The notes beneath the pieces are model-generated. The model was not told where the DNA came from. It did no database searches and saw only the letters and a program-made list of their open reading frames with translations. The translations under genes and the position numbers were made by a program. Positions 1 to 7,998 of a stretch of 38,241 nucleotides of DNA are shown one piece after another. This stretch comes from Actinomycetota bacterium (GTDB taxonomy: Bacteria > Actinomycetota > Acidimicrobiia > Acidimicrobiales > Acidimicrobiaceae): the NCBI GenBank assembly GCA_027320695.1, contig DAHVKW010000005.1:1-38241 (forward strand). Direction: 5' to 3'. Positions within the stretch are counted from its first letter, which is position 1; the number at the start of each line of letters is the position of its first letter.

Positions 1-502
1 TGCTATTCAGCCATCGGTAATACCGTCCAAATGAAGGAATTGACGAGCTTGCGATTGTAACGCTGAACGGCGTACTCTCGATGAGCTTTTTCTCGGCGAG
101 ATTTTTAGGCGCGACGATTTCTGCTACCGCCGACGACAGCTCCGGTCCGCCTATTACGATGGGTCCGCTGTTCAATCCGATGAGGTGCTGTTGGATCTGG
201 GTCGCCGCATTTCCGAGTTCGCCGACTACTAGGGGTTCAGTGAGTCCCTTGTCGACGGCCGATTTAAGGATATTTGCCGGAATCTGGGCTAAAACAGGAT
301 TCGAAGTTTTAGCCGACGTGACGATCAAATCGCTCACCGCAGATCTGACGGATGGATTCTTGAGAGCAGTAGCAGTATATGTCGATGCCTGTCCCGAGAG
401 CTGAATACTCTGCCGAATCGCAACCGAGGTCAAACAGACCCAAGCGAAGACCAGACCAATTACCAAGAGAGTCCCGGCAACTCTTTGCCTTAAAAACTTC
501 AA
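1..502 (-). CDS. Partial (3' end off the left edge) membrane/secreted protein of unknown function, TTG start
   Basis: Minus frame open from TTG at 502 to the window edge; translation MKFLRQRVAGTLLVIGLVFAWVCLTSVAIRQSIQLSGQAS...FSVTIASSSIPSFGRYYRWLNS; N-terminal hydrophobic segment; GAGGGAG about 9 nt upstream of TTG. Not listed in the ORF track. Confidence 0.7.
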   Translation of the reverse strand, partial: MKFLRQRVAGTLLVIGLVFAWVCLTSVAIRQSIQLSGQASTYTATALKNPSVRSAVSDLIVTSAKTSNPVLAQIPANILKSAVDKGLTEPLVVGELGNAATQIQQHLIGLNSGPIVIGGPELSSAVAEIVAPKNLAEKKLIESTPFSVTIASSSIPSFGRYYRWLNS

Positions 503-627
503 AGTGCAAGACTCCCTCGGAAGGTCTTGAAGCTATCTCACGCTCAACGATATCATATTTACTGGAAATCCTGAACTGTCAATGCGGATCTATCGGTGGT
601 ATTCGGTTTCTAGGAGGCGATGCGAGG

Positions 628-2217
628 CTACTTCTTCACGAGCTTTCTGGCGATCACCTTTAATGAAAGCGTTTCATCGGCTCCCTCGAAGATCGAGAGG
701 ACCCTTGCATCCACGAAGAATCTGCTTACCGAAAATTCTTCCGCATATCCCATGCCGCCGTGTATCTGCATTGCCTCCCGCGTGACCCACTCGGCAGCCC
801 GGCAAACATAGGCCTTGATCATCGAAGCCTCAAGAGAACCCTCGCCCTTTGCCATTAAATTAGCCACGTGGTAGGCAAATTGTCGCGATACCTGAATCAT
901 GGCGGCCATTCGTCCTAATTTGGCTTGCGTGAGCTGGTATTCGATGATTGGCTGTCCAAACACCTTTCGATTGTTGGCATAATCGACAGCTGCTTCATAT
1001 GCGGCCTGCATCACTCCAACGGCTCGGGCTGCCGTTTGGATTCTCCCATTCTCGAAGCCCTCCATCTGAAAATAGAAGCCTTTGCCGAGCCCATCGTCGA
1101 GGCCAACCAATGCGTCGGAAGGAATCCACCAGTTCTCAAACGAGATCTCATACGAGTGCATTCCGCGGTAACCGATTGTTTCAATCGGCCGACCTTCCAT
1201 CCGTCCGGTTGTTCCAGACGGGCGAGAGTCCTGGTTGAAGAGAAAGCCTTTTCCGTCGCCTCGAGGTTTTTCGACTATGAAGAGTGAAAGCCCACGGTGC
1301 GCCTTGGAGCGGTCTGGATCGGTTCTTGCAAGAAGCATGAGCACATCCGCGCGGGCAGCGAATGTACACCAGGTCTTAACTCCATTTACAAGCCATCCAT
1401 CTTCCGTTCTTGTCGCCGAGGTGGTTATGCTTGCTACGTCGGACCCGTAGTCTGGTTCTGTGACTGCTACAGCGGCGAGAACTTCGGCCGTTGCGAGCTT
1501 TGGCAGCCAGTAGTTCTTTTGATCTGGTGTGCCACCGCGCATTAGGGCTCGCGCGAGAATCTCCGGCCGGGTGATCAATGAGCCACCGGCGCCAAGTGAC
1601 GCCCTGGAAAGCTCTTCGGTCGCGATGATCATTGCAGTGTAATTGTGTCCTTCGCCAGCCGCAAAACCGCCAAACTCTTCTGGTATGGATAGACCGAAGG
1701 CACCCATGTCCGCAAGTCCGGAAATTATATCCTCGGGGATATCCAGATTCTCCCGGTGGATTTGATCCGCTCGAGGAACGATTTTGTCATTAGCAAAACG
1801 GCGAAAAGCATCTCGGACCATTTCAAACTCAGGATCCAGATGCAGCGGGCCTGATTCGGTCGCCACCGAGGCCACAAAATCCGGGTTCCGGTATTTGGTG
1901 GCGAAGGCGCGCAGCTCATCCATGGCCCCTGCTTCCACGTCCCACTCCAATTCTCTTGCGAATGTTTTGGATGCGAGATCGTGGACAACATCTGCGATGA
2001 AGACGCACACTAGCTTGCCTTCGATTTTCCCCTTGGCGCCATAGTCGAGTACTGCGCGGGAGGACTCTACTCCCGAAGCGATATGCGCAAGGTCGTAGGC
2101 TAAAACCTGTTGCTGGTCTGGGTCGCCATTAGCTGAAAGCCGTAGGATTGCCTTGTCGACAATGTGCTTAGCTTTTTCAACAACCTCTGCTGCGTATTGG
2201 ATATCTGGCTCGAACAT
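628..2217 (-). CDS. Acyl-CoA dehydrogenase family protein with an about 125-aa helical N-terminal extension
   Basis: 529-aa ORF with ACAD motifs (AVTEPDYGSDVASI, QIHGGMGYAEEFSVSRFFVDARVLSIFEGADE). Confidence 0.9.
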   Translation of the reverse strand: MFEPDIQYAAEVVEKAKHIVDKAILRLSANGDPDQQQVLAYDLAHIASGVESSRAVLDYGAKGKIEGKLVCVFIADVVHDLASKTFARELEWDVEAGAMDELRAFATKYRNPDFVASVATESGPLHLDPEFEMVRDAFRRFANDKIVPRADQIHRENLDIPEDIISGLADMGAFGLSIPEEFGGFAAGEGHNYTAMIIATEELSRASLGAGGSLITRPEILARALMRGGTPDQKNYWLPKLATAEVLAAVAVTEPDYGSDVASITTSATRTEDGWLVNGVKTWCTFAARADVLMLLARTDPDRSKAHRGLSLFIVEKPRGDGKGFLFNQDSRPSGTTGRMEGRPIETIGYRGMHSYEISFENWWIPSDALVGLDDGLGKGFYFQMEGFENGRIQTAARAVGVMQAAYEAAVDYANNRKVFGQPIIEYQLTQAKLGRMAAMIQVSRQFAYHVANLMAKGEGSLEASMIKAYVCRAAEWVTREAMQIHGGMGYAEEFSVSRFFVDARVLSIFEGADETLSLKVIARKLVKK

Positions 2218-2283
2218 AGACCAAGATTATACCTTTGATTCTCTTCCTGGCTAATTGGCACCATGTATGGCGGCCAAAGAGCG

Positions 2284-2943
2284 TTACTTTGGCACTCGGG
2301 CGATGGTTGTAACCAGGGGCGGCAACATGACCGGTTCATCCGTAACGAGAACCTCTGTCATAGCTTCCAAATATCTGGATTCCGGGGTATCGCCTAGTCC
2401 GATTGGCGCTTCCGCCCAGCAGTCTGTCATTTCAAATCCAAGTTGCCGTATAATTCGAGGAACCATAATCCCGATATCTGGATGTCTCATAGTGCCGTTC
2501 AAGGTGCTCATCGCGGATTCGCCGATGCGCCCGGCGGAAGTGACCGCCTCCTGGATCACAATCCAACCGTTGTCTTTTACGACGCTGGCCATCCGCTGGA
2601 TCACGACTATAGGATCGACAACCTGCAGGAGCAGGAATCTGCAGAATGCCAGGTCGACTTTCTCGGGTAGCATCATTTCTTCTGCCGCCTGGGTAAGTGC
2701 TATAACTTGGGTTTCACGGGCCGCAATCTCAGCTACCTGGTCGCGGCGTTTCGGATCGATATCGACCGCGAAGACTCTACCCGATGGCCCAACTATTTTT
2801 CCCAGAGCAACGCTGACGTCCCCGCCACCCGCTCCGACATCTACGCACGTCCAACCCGCAGCGATTTCCAGTCGCTCTGTCGCAGTCTCGAGAGGTCTGC
2901 GATAAACATCGTCTCTTAGCTCAATAGCCATACGGTTCGCCAT
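2284..2943 (-). CDS. Class I SAM-dependent methyltransferase
   Basis: 219 aa with motif I CVDVGAGGGDVSVAL and VFAVDIDP. Confidence 0.85.
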   Translation of the reverse strand: MANRMAIELRDDVYRRPLETATERLEIAAGWTCVDVGAGGGDVSVALGKIVGPSGRVFAVDIDPKRRDQVAEIAARETQVIALTQAAEEMMLPEKVDLAFCRFLLLQVVDPIVVIQRMASVVKDNGWIVIQEAVTSAGRIGESAMSTLNGTMRHPDIGIMVPRIIRQLGFEMTDCWAEAPIGLGDTPESRYLEAMTEVLVTDEPVMLPPLVTTIARVPK

Positions 2944-2967
2944 AACTTTACGCTAGTGTGGTAACCC

Positions 2968-3429
2968 GTGAATGCGACAATGTTACTTTGTGATTCTGCG
3001 TTGGTTGCAGAAGGAAAGCTGTTCATTTTGGGCGGCGGATGGTCCGTAATCGGGCCGCAGCCTACTCCAATGGCAATAGCTTTGAAGTTGGATGTGGCCT
3101 GGACGGAGCTCGAGGATGCGCACCACTGGGAGATGTTTCTTGAAGACGCCGACGGCAAGGAAGTCATCTTTGATACTCCCGAGGGGCCAAGGCCTGTCGA
3201 GGTAAGAGGCGACTTTCAAGTTGGTCGTCCGCAAGGGGCGATAGAGGGTGCCCCGGTGTCAGTCAATCTCGCAATCAATATTGGCCCTCTTCCATTTACG
3301 CCGGGCCAACGATTCAACTGGAAATTGGTTATTGACGGCCAGGCAAAGGAAGAATGGGTGCTCTCATTTTCGACTAGATCATTGGAAGAGCCTGGCTTTG
3401 GTCAGATTCCGGGAGTTCAACAATCATGA
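2968..3429 (+). CDS. Conserved protein resembling the DUF6941 family
   Basis: 153 aa, MNATMLLCDSALVAEGKLFILGGGWSVIGPQPTP...; typical N-terminal pattern of that family; overlaps the next start (ATGA). Confidence 0.7.
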   Translation: MNATMLLCDSALVAEGKLFILGGGWSVIGPQPTPMAIALKLDVAWTELEDAHHWEMFLEDADGKEVIFDTPEGPRPVEVRGDFQVGRPQGAIEGAPVSVNLAINIGPLPFTPGQRFNWKLVIDGQAKEEWVLSFSTRSLEEPGFGQIPGVQQS

Positions 3430-3938
3430 CAATTTACGACAGACCCTTTGGGGCGTACCTTGAGGATTTCCACCCTGGTGACATATTTCGTCACTGGCCT
3501 GGGAAGACGATAACTGAGGCGGACGATCATCTCTTTTGCATGATCACCATGAATCATCATCCATTGCACACAAACGTTTATTTTGCTGAGCACGAGTCCG
3601 TCCAGAAGAAAAATGTTGTCGTGGGAAACCTTGTCTACTCCCTGGTGCTTGGTATGAGCGTTCCGGACATTAGCGGTGCGGCAATCGCCAACCTTGAGGT
3701 GGAGTCCCTGAAACATCTGCACCCCACTTTCCACGGCGACACCATTTATGCCGAGACCAGAGTCCTGGAGGTTTCTGAATCCAAGTCGAAGCAAGATCGC
3801 GGAATCGTGTCCGTGGAGACAAAGGGATTCAACCAGGATGGGCTTGAAGTTTGCTATTTCAAGCGGAAGGTGATGGTTTGGAAGAGAGAATTTGCACCTG
3901 CCCGCCAACGTCCGTACACTGATGCCAACTGGAGTTAA
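3426..3938 (+). CDS. MaoC-like hot-dog dehydratase
   Basis: 170 aa; GKTITEADDHLFCMITMNHHPLHTN, typical MaoC/hydratase pattern. Confidence 0.85.
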   Translation: MTIYDRPFGAYLEDFHPGDIFRHWPGKTITEADDHLFCMITMNHHPLHTNVYFAEHESVQKKNVVVGNLVYSLVLGMSVPDISGAAIANLEVESLKHLHPTFHGDTIYAETRVLEVSESKSKQDRGIVSVETKGFNQDGLEVCYFKRKVMVWKREFAPARQRPYTDANWS

Positions 3939-3987
3939 AGATTTCGGTCGCGCCTTGAAATTGGTGTTGCCAAACTCGGTCACTGGC

Positions 3988-4016
3988 GATGCCAAGTATT
4001 TTTTATAGTTGGCATC
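3988..4016. repeat. Inverted repeat GATGCCAA-(13 nt)-TTGGCATC
   Basis: Perfect 8-bp arms in the gap between the MaoC-like and MBL genes. Confidence 0.7.
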
Positions 4017-4182
4017 CGATGACTTTACTCCTTGCTGGGAAAATTCTTTGCCGCAGTGGCTCTTTTTGCGGCTGAGGTTGCCGGTGTGATTAACTTGCAG
4101 CTCCTGCTGATGCACGCCGAAGTCTTGTTCGAGTAGGTGGATTATGGGTTCCGTGGATATTTGGCTATGGTAGTGGGTACTC

Positions 4183-5034
4183 ATGGCGAGACTTAAATTT
4201 TTTGGAGTCAGAGGGTCGCACCCGACTCCAGGGAAAGATAACTCGAAATTTGGCGGAAACACGTCCTGCGCGGTGCTTTATTCTGACGCCGACGTCGCAG
4301 GAGAGTTTCCGATAATCCTGGATCTGGGAACTGGTTTGACCTGTTTCGCTGACAGCCAGCCTCTAGATGGTTCGTTTCACGGTATAGCCTTGCTCACTCA
4401 TCTTCATTTCGATCACATTCAAGGTCTTCCGTTTTTTACGCCCATCGACCGGCAGAATGCTCGGCTAGTCATTTACGGACCGAATGAGGATGGGGTCTCG
4501 TTGGCCGACAGCCTGAATACATTGATTGGCCCTCCGTTTTTCCCCGTAACGCTGGCAGATTTGAGGGGCGACATTGTCGTCGAGAGCATCCTGGTCGAAG
4601 AAATCAAACTTGATCAGCCAGGGAGTCCGACAATCTATTCTCGCGCGGTGGATCACACTAACGCGACTTTCGGTTTCAGGATTCAAGTTGACGATAGGGT
4701 GATCGCGTATGTACCTGATCATCAGGCGCCGCTGGATAACGCAACGGTAAGCGATTCAGTCTTGGAGCTTTGCCGTGACGCCGACCTTTTGATCCATGAC
4801 GCACAGTACACCAGGAAAGAATTCAGCGGGAAGCCGCATTGGGGCCATTCGACCTACGACTTCGCATTATCAGTGGCTACCAAGTCGAATGCCAAGACGT
4901 TAGCCTTTTTTCATCACGACCCACGACGGTCAGACATTGAGCTGGGGGAGATAGAGGAGAGCTATCGAAATTCTTCGTCGCCAGCCGGCCTACGCATCTT
5001 TGCAGCCCGTGAAGGCAAAACTCTGGAAATCTAA
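4183..5034 (+). CDS. MBL-fold metallo-hydrolase
   Basis: 283 aa; FGVRGSHPTPG, LDLGTGL, LTHLHFDHIQGLPFF, LLIHDAQYT, GHSTYDFA, FFHHDP. Confidence 0.88.
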   Translation: MARLKFFGVRGSHPTPGKDNSKFGGNTSCAVLYSDADVAGEFPIILDLGTGLTCFADSQPLDGSFHGIALLTHLHFDHIQGLPFFTPIDRQNARLVIYGPNEDGVSLADSLNTLIGPPFFPVTLADLRGDIVVESILVEEIKLDQPGSPTIYSRAVDHTNATFGFRIQVDDRVIAYVPDHQAPLDNATVSDSVLELCRDADLLIHDAQYTRKEFSGKPHWGHSTYDFALSVATKSNAKTLAFFHHDPRRSDIELGEIEESYRNSSSPAGLRIFAAREGKTLEI

Positions 5035-5078
5035 TAGTTTTGGATAAAAGAGTAAAATTTCTAGGTTGAGGTCGATGG

Positions 5079-5579
5079 GTGGAAAACGAATTCAGCGTCG
5101 AAGATTACAAAAAGGCTGTTGGATCATTTGTTACAGGTATTACGGTTGTCACCGCAGTATCCGGAGAAGGTCCAGTTGGCTTCACCTGCCAAAGTTTCAC
5201 GTCGCTTTCACTGGATCCCCCCACGATATTAATTTCGGTGGCGCAGACCTCCAGAACATTCTCCACAATTGCTTTGCATAAAAAGTTTTGTGTGAACATC
5301 CTTGCTGCAGGGTCGGCTCGTCTTGCTCGCGATTTCGCATTCATGGACCCCAGCATTCGTTTTTCAGCCCATTCCTGGATTTCAAGCGCTGAAGGCAACC
5401 CAATCCTGGGAGCAGCGATGAGCTGGCTTGACTGTGAACTGGTTCAGTCGGTTGAAGTCGAGGATCACCTTATTGCAATAGGAAGAGTCATATCTGTCGG
5501 GTTATCAAACGATAACCTGGAGCCGCTCACCTATTTCAAGGGTTTGTTCGGCGAATTTGTTCAGCTTCAGAATCTCTAA
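5079..5579 (+). CDS. Flavin reductase family protein (FMN-binding split barrel)
   Basis: 166 aa with GTG start; KKAVGSFVTGITVVTA...GPVGFTCQSFTSLSLDPPTILISVAQTSRTF. Confidence 0.9.
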   Translation: MENEFSVEDYKKAVGSFVTGITVVTAVSGEGPVGFTCQSFTSLSLDPPTILISVAQTSRTFSTIALHKKFCVNILAAGSARLARDFAFMDPSIRFSAHSWISSAEGNPILGAAMSWLDCELVQSVEVEDHLIAIGRVISVGLSNDNLEPLTYFKGLFGEFVQLQNL

Positions 5580-5851
5580 CAGGTAGCAATTTCCTTTCCT
5601 GCCCCTCTGGCGGGATTGTCAACTCGGGAAAGAGGCTGCCGCCACGGGTGGTCAAAAGCTGCTCAATAGACAGTTCTTCACCTAAATCGCCGGCGGTCGG
5701 AAGTATTTGAGATGGTCTAAGGAAGGCCCAATAACCCCGTTTGCTCCGGGCGCCAGCTAGAGACTTCGAGGATGCCGGCAGGTGCGCCTTGCTCTATCCT
5801 TGTAAGATCTCTGCGGAGACTGTCAGTTTGCGCAACTGGATGAGGTTTAAT

Positions 5852-6403
5852 ATGGCGAAAATATACGAATCTGATCGGATAGCAGATGTAATGATCGTGG
5901 AACCGCAATCGTTTTCGGACGAACGAGGGCGTTTTCTTGAAAGCTACCGGAGGTCGTGGTTTCCGCTAGGTCGTGAAATGGTCCAGTCGTCTAGATCGGA
6001 TAAGACGGCAGGTTCGCTGGTCGGATTGCACTACCACTTCCACCAAGCTGACTACTGGTATGTGGTGAGCGGCAGAGCGCAAGTAGTTCTTCATGATTTG
6101 CGCCTGGGATCAACTACCGAGGGTAAAACTCTGGAGATGGAGGCAGGGGATAACAGTGGAATTGGAATATTCATTCCCCCCGGTGTTGCACATGGCTTTG
6201 CGGCTATAACCGATATGACCCTAACTTATCTCGTAGACAGCTACTACAATCCATCGGATGAGCTTGGAGTGGCTTGGAATGATCCCGAAATTGGTGCAAA
6301 CTGGATCGTGGAGTCTCCCGTATATTCACAACGTGACGCAGACAATCCTTTAAGAAAAGATATCGCAGAGTATTTTCTGCCACGTGCAGTAATGCGAACC
6401 TGA
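5852..6403 (+). CDS. dTDP-4-dehydrorhamnose 3,5-epimerase (RmlC)-like cupin
   Basis: 183 aa from ATG 5852; FSDERGRFLESYR, GLHYHF, GIFIPPGVAHGF, WNDPEIGANW. Confidence 0.8.
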   Translation: MAKIYESDRIADVMIVEPQSFSDERGRFLESYRRSWFPLGREMVQSSRSDKTAGSLVGLHYHFHQADYWYVVSGRAQVVLHDLRLGSTTEGKTLEMEAGDNSGIGIFIPPGVAHGFAAITDMTLTYLVDSYYNPSDELGVAWNDPEIGANWIVESPVYSQRDADNPLRKDIAEYFLPRAVMRT

Positions 6404-6438
6404 TCAGATACCATTTAATGCGAGGATTAATTAGGAGC

Positions 6439-6530
6439 GACTTAGCGTCTTCTAGGAGAATTCTTACTAACTGCCAAATATTGTGAATAACGGGGCCTTA
6501 TTGTTGTACTTGCTCTAGCGACGCTAAGTC
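6439..6530 (+). repeat. Long-range perfect inverted repeat (11 bp: GACTTAGCGTC / GACGCTAAGTC)
   Basis: Arms at 6439-6449 and 6520-6530; the right arm ends 1 nt before the GGAGG SD of the next gene. Confidence 0.75.
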
Positions 6531-6542
6531 CGGAGGTAAGAG

Positions 6543-7649
6543 TTGGCTTTATTAGTTTTGGCATTTTTTGCGCTAATCATTTTAAGCTTTCTTGGAGCGA
6601 AATTCTCTTCTAAAGTTCGATCTGAAAGAAAATCCATTGCAAGCTTCCATGAGCAGATGGGTCAGCTGTCTGGTGTGGTCAAGCCGGAGAGCCGCGCGGC
6701 AGATGCCAGTTCTCTAACGAATAACGAACTGTTTGCCCCTGCTCCGTCTCACGTTAGAGTGCTAGGGAAAGCCAACACTTCCAAATCTGCAGGCACTGGC
6801 AAGAGACGCAGCTACAGGGTAGGAGCGGCCAATGCTGGCAACGGGCATGGTAGCCGATCGCCGGCACGCCGTGGAACGGCTAGCTCTTCGTCCGGTCAAG
6901 CAAGACCGGAGTTGATTCTAAGCACAGAATCCAAAGCTTCGCTTCATGAACTCAATACTGCAAAGAATGATGTCGCTTCCCAGGTTGATTCTGGTATCGA
7001 AGGGGCTTTGCCTGCGCGGCGGACTCGGCTTAGCTCAAGCGCTCGGTCAGCTGGATCCGTAATGCACACTGAGGTCCTGCACTTTGACGATAACGGCCTG
7101 GACGTTTCCGGCGAGAAAGTGGTCTTAGGTCCTGCTTTGGGATCTCGGAGGTTGAACGCCAAGATTCTAGCGGTTGCCTCAGTCGTGACACTCGTGGGAC
7201 TTGGCATGGTAGTAGTCGCTCTTAATGCCACTCGTGCCTCGAACTCAACAAGCAGGAGCTCGATTGTCACTGCTGTCCAGCATCCTACGGGCCAATCCAA
7301 GTCTGTTACAGCGACAACTGAGCCTCTCTCGTCTCGGCCCGGGCCATTGACGCCTACATCGGCTGACAGTACCGGCGCTACCTATTTCCTCAGTTCGTTA
7401 CCAATTACATTGGCCGTAAATGCATCAGCCCCGGCCTGGCTGGAGGAATCTGTGTCGCCTGGTTCGAAGATCTTGTGGCAAGGCATAGTCCCTGCCGGAG
7501 GGAGCAAGACTTTGATCCTGAATAGTTCCATGTGGATCCGCACGGGAAATGTTGGAGTTCTCACAATGGTTGCCAATGGACAGCCAGTGAGTTTCTCCGC
7601 GGCTCCAGGGGTGTATGAGTTCACTTTCAGGCAGGGAGTCAAGGCGTAG
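6543..7649 (+). CDS. Membrane protein with Ser/Arg-rich linker and C-terminal RodZ-like (DUF4115-type) domain
   Basis: 368 aa, TTG start with GGAGG at 6532-6536; TM at N-terminus and a second TM (KILAVASVVTLVGLGMVVVAL); C-terminus ITLAVNASAPAWLEES...LWQGIVPAGGSKTLIL...IRTGNVGVLTMVANGQPV resembles the RodZ periplasmic domain. Confidence 0.7.
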   Translation: MALLVLAFFALIILSFLGAKFSSKVRSERKSIASFHEQMGQLSGVVKPESRAADASSLTNNELFAPAPSHVRVLGKANTSKSAGTGKRRSYRVGAANAGNGHGSRSPARRGTASSSSGQARPELILSTESKASLHELNTAKNDVASQVDSGIEGALPARRTRLSSSARSAGSVMHTEVLHFDDNGLDVSGEKVVLGPALGSRRLNAKILAVASVVTLVGLGMVVVALNATRASNSTSRSSIVTAVQHPTGQSKSVTATTEPLSSRPGPLTPTSADSTGATYFLSSLPITLAVNASAPAWLEESVSPGSKILWQGIVPAGGSKTLILNSSMWIRTGNVGVLTMVANGQPVSFSAAPGVYEFTFRQGVKA

Positions 7650-7975
7650 CGCGTTTGGCGGCAGCTTGCCGTTTCTGGCAGTCACCGATGCACGCATTTA
7701 GGGAAATTTCAATCTTTGCCTGGTTTCTGCATGTGACGGATCATCGATTCGGTGGTGTGCGCTGGAAACGCAAAGGCCAGATCCAGCTTGCCGGATTTAT
7801 TTTCTCTGCGTGACCGGGAGATCCTCCGTCGGCTTCCAGTTCCTGCAGTCAGATCGTTTCATACTTTGCCATCGTCAACCGAGAGTGCATTCAGTTGGCT
7901 TTTTTCACGGGTTGGCCGCCGGCGAATCATGGAGTTTCCTGTCAACGAGGCGTCGATTCTCGGAGCTTTGGCCCA

Positions 7976-7998
7976 AGCGCTAGGCGAGGCCTAGCGCT
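7976..7998. repeat. Perfect 10-bp inverted repeat AGCGCTAGGC-GAG-GCCTAGCGCT
   Basis: Read directly; spans the stop codon of the S9 peptidase. Confidence 0.85.

Noticed and set aside
3426-3429. 4-nt overlap of DUF6941-like and MaoC-like genes
   Set aside because: Ordinary ATGA translational coupling, common in compact genomes.
3417-4262. 281-aa minus-strand ORF
   Set aside because: Antisense to the clear MaoC-like gene and the 5' end of the MBL gene; no recognisable motif; frame-mirroring artefact.
7650-7979. Plus-strand ORFs between the RodZ-like gene and the S9 peptidase (7752-7994, 7895-8089)
   Set aside because: Short, Arg-rich, overlapping alternatives with no motif or convincing SD.
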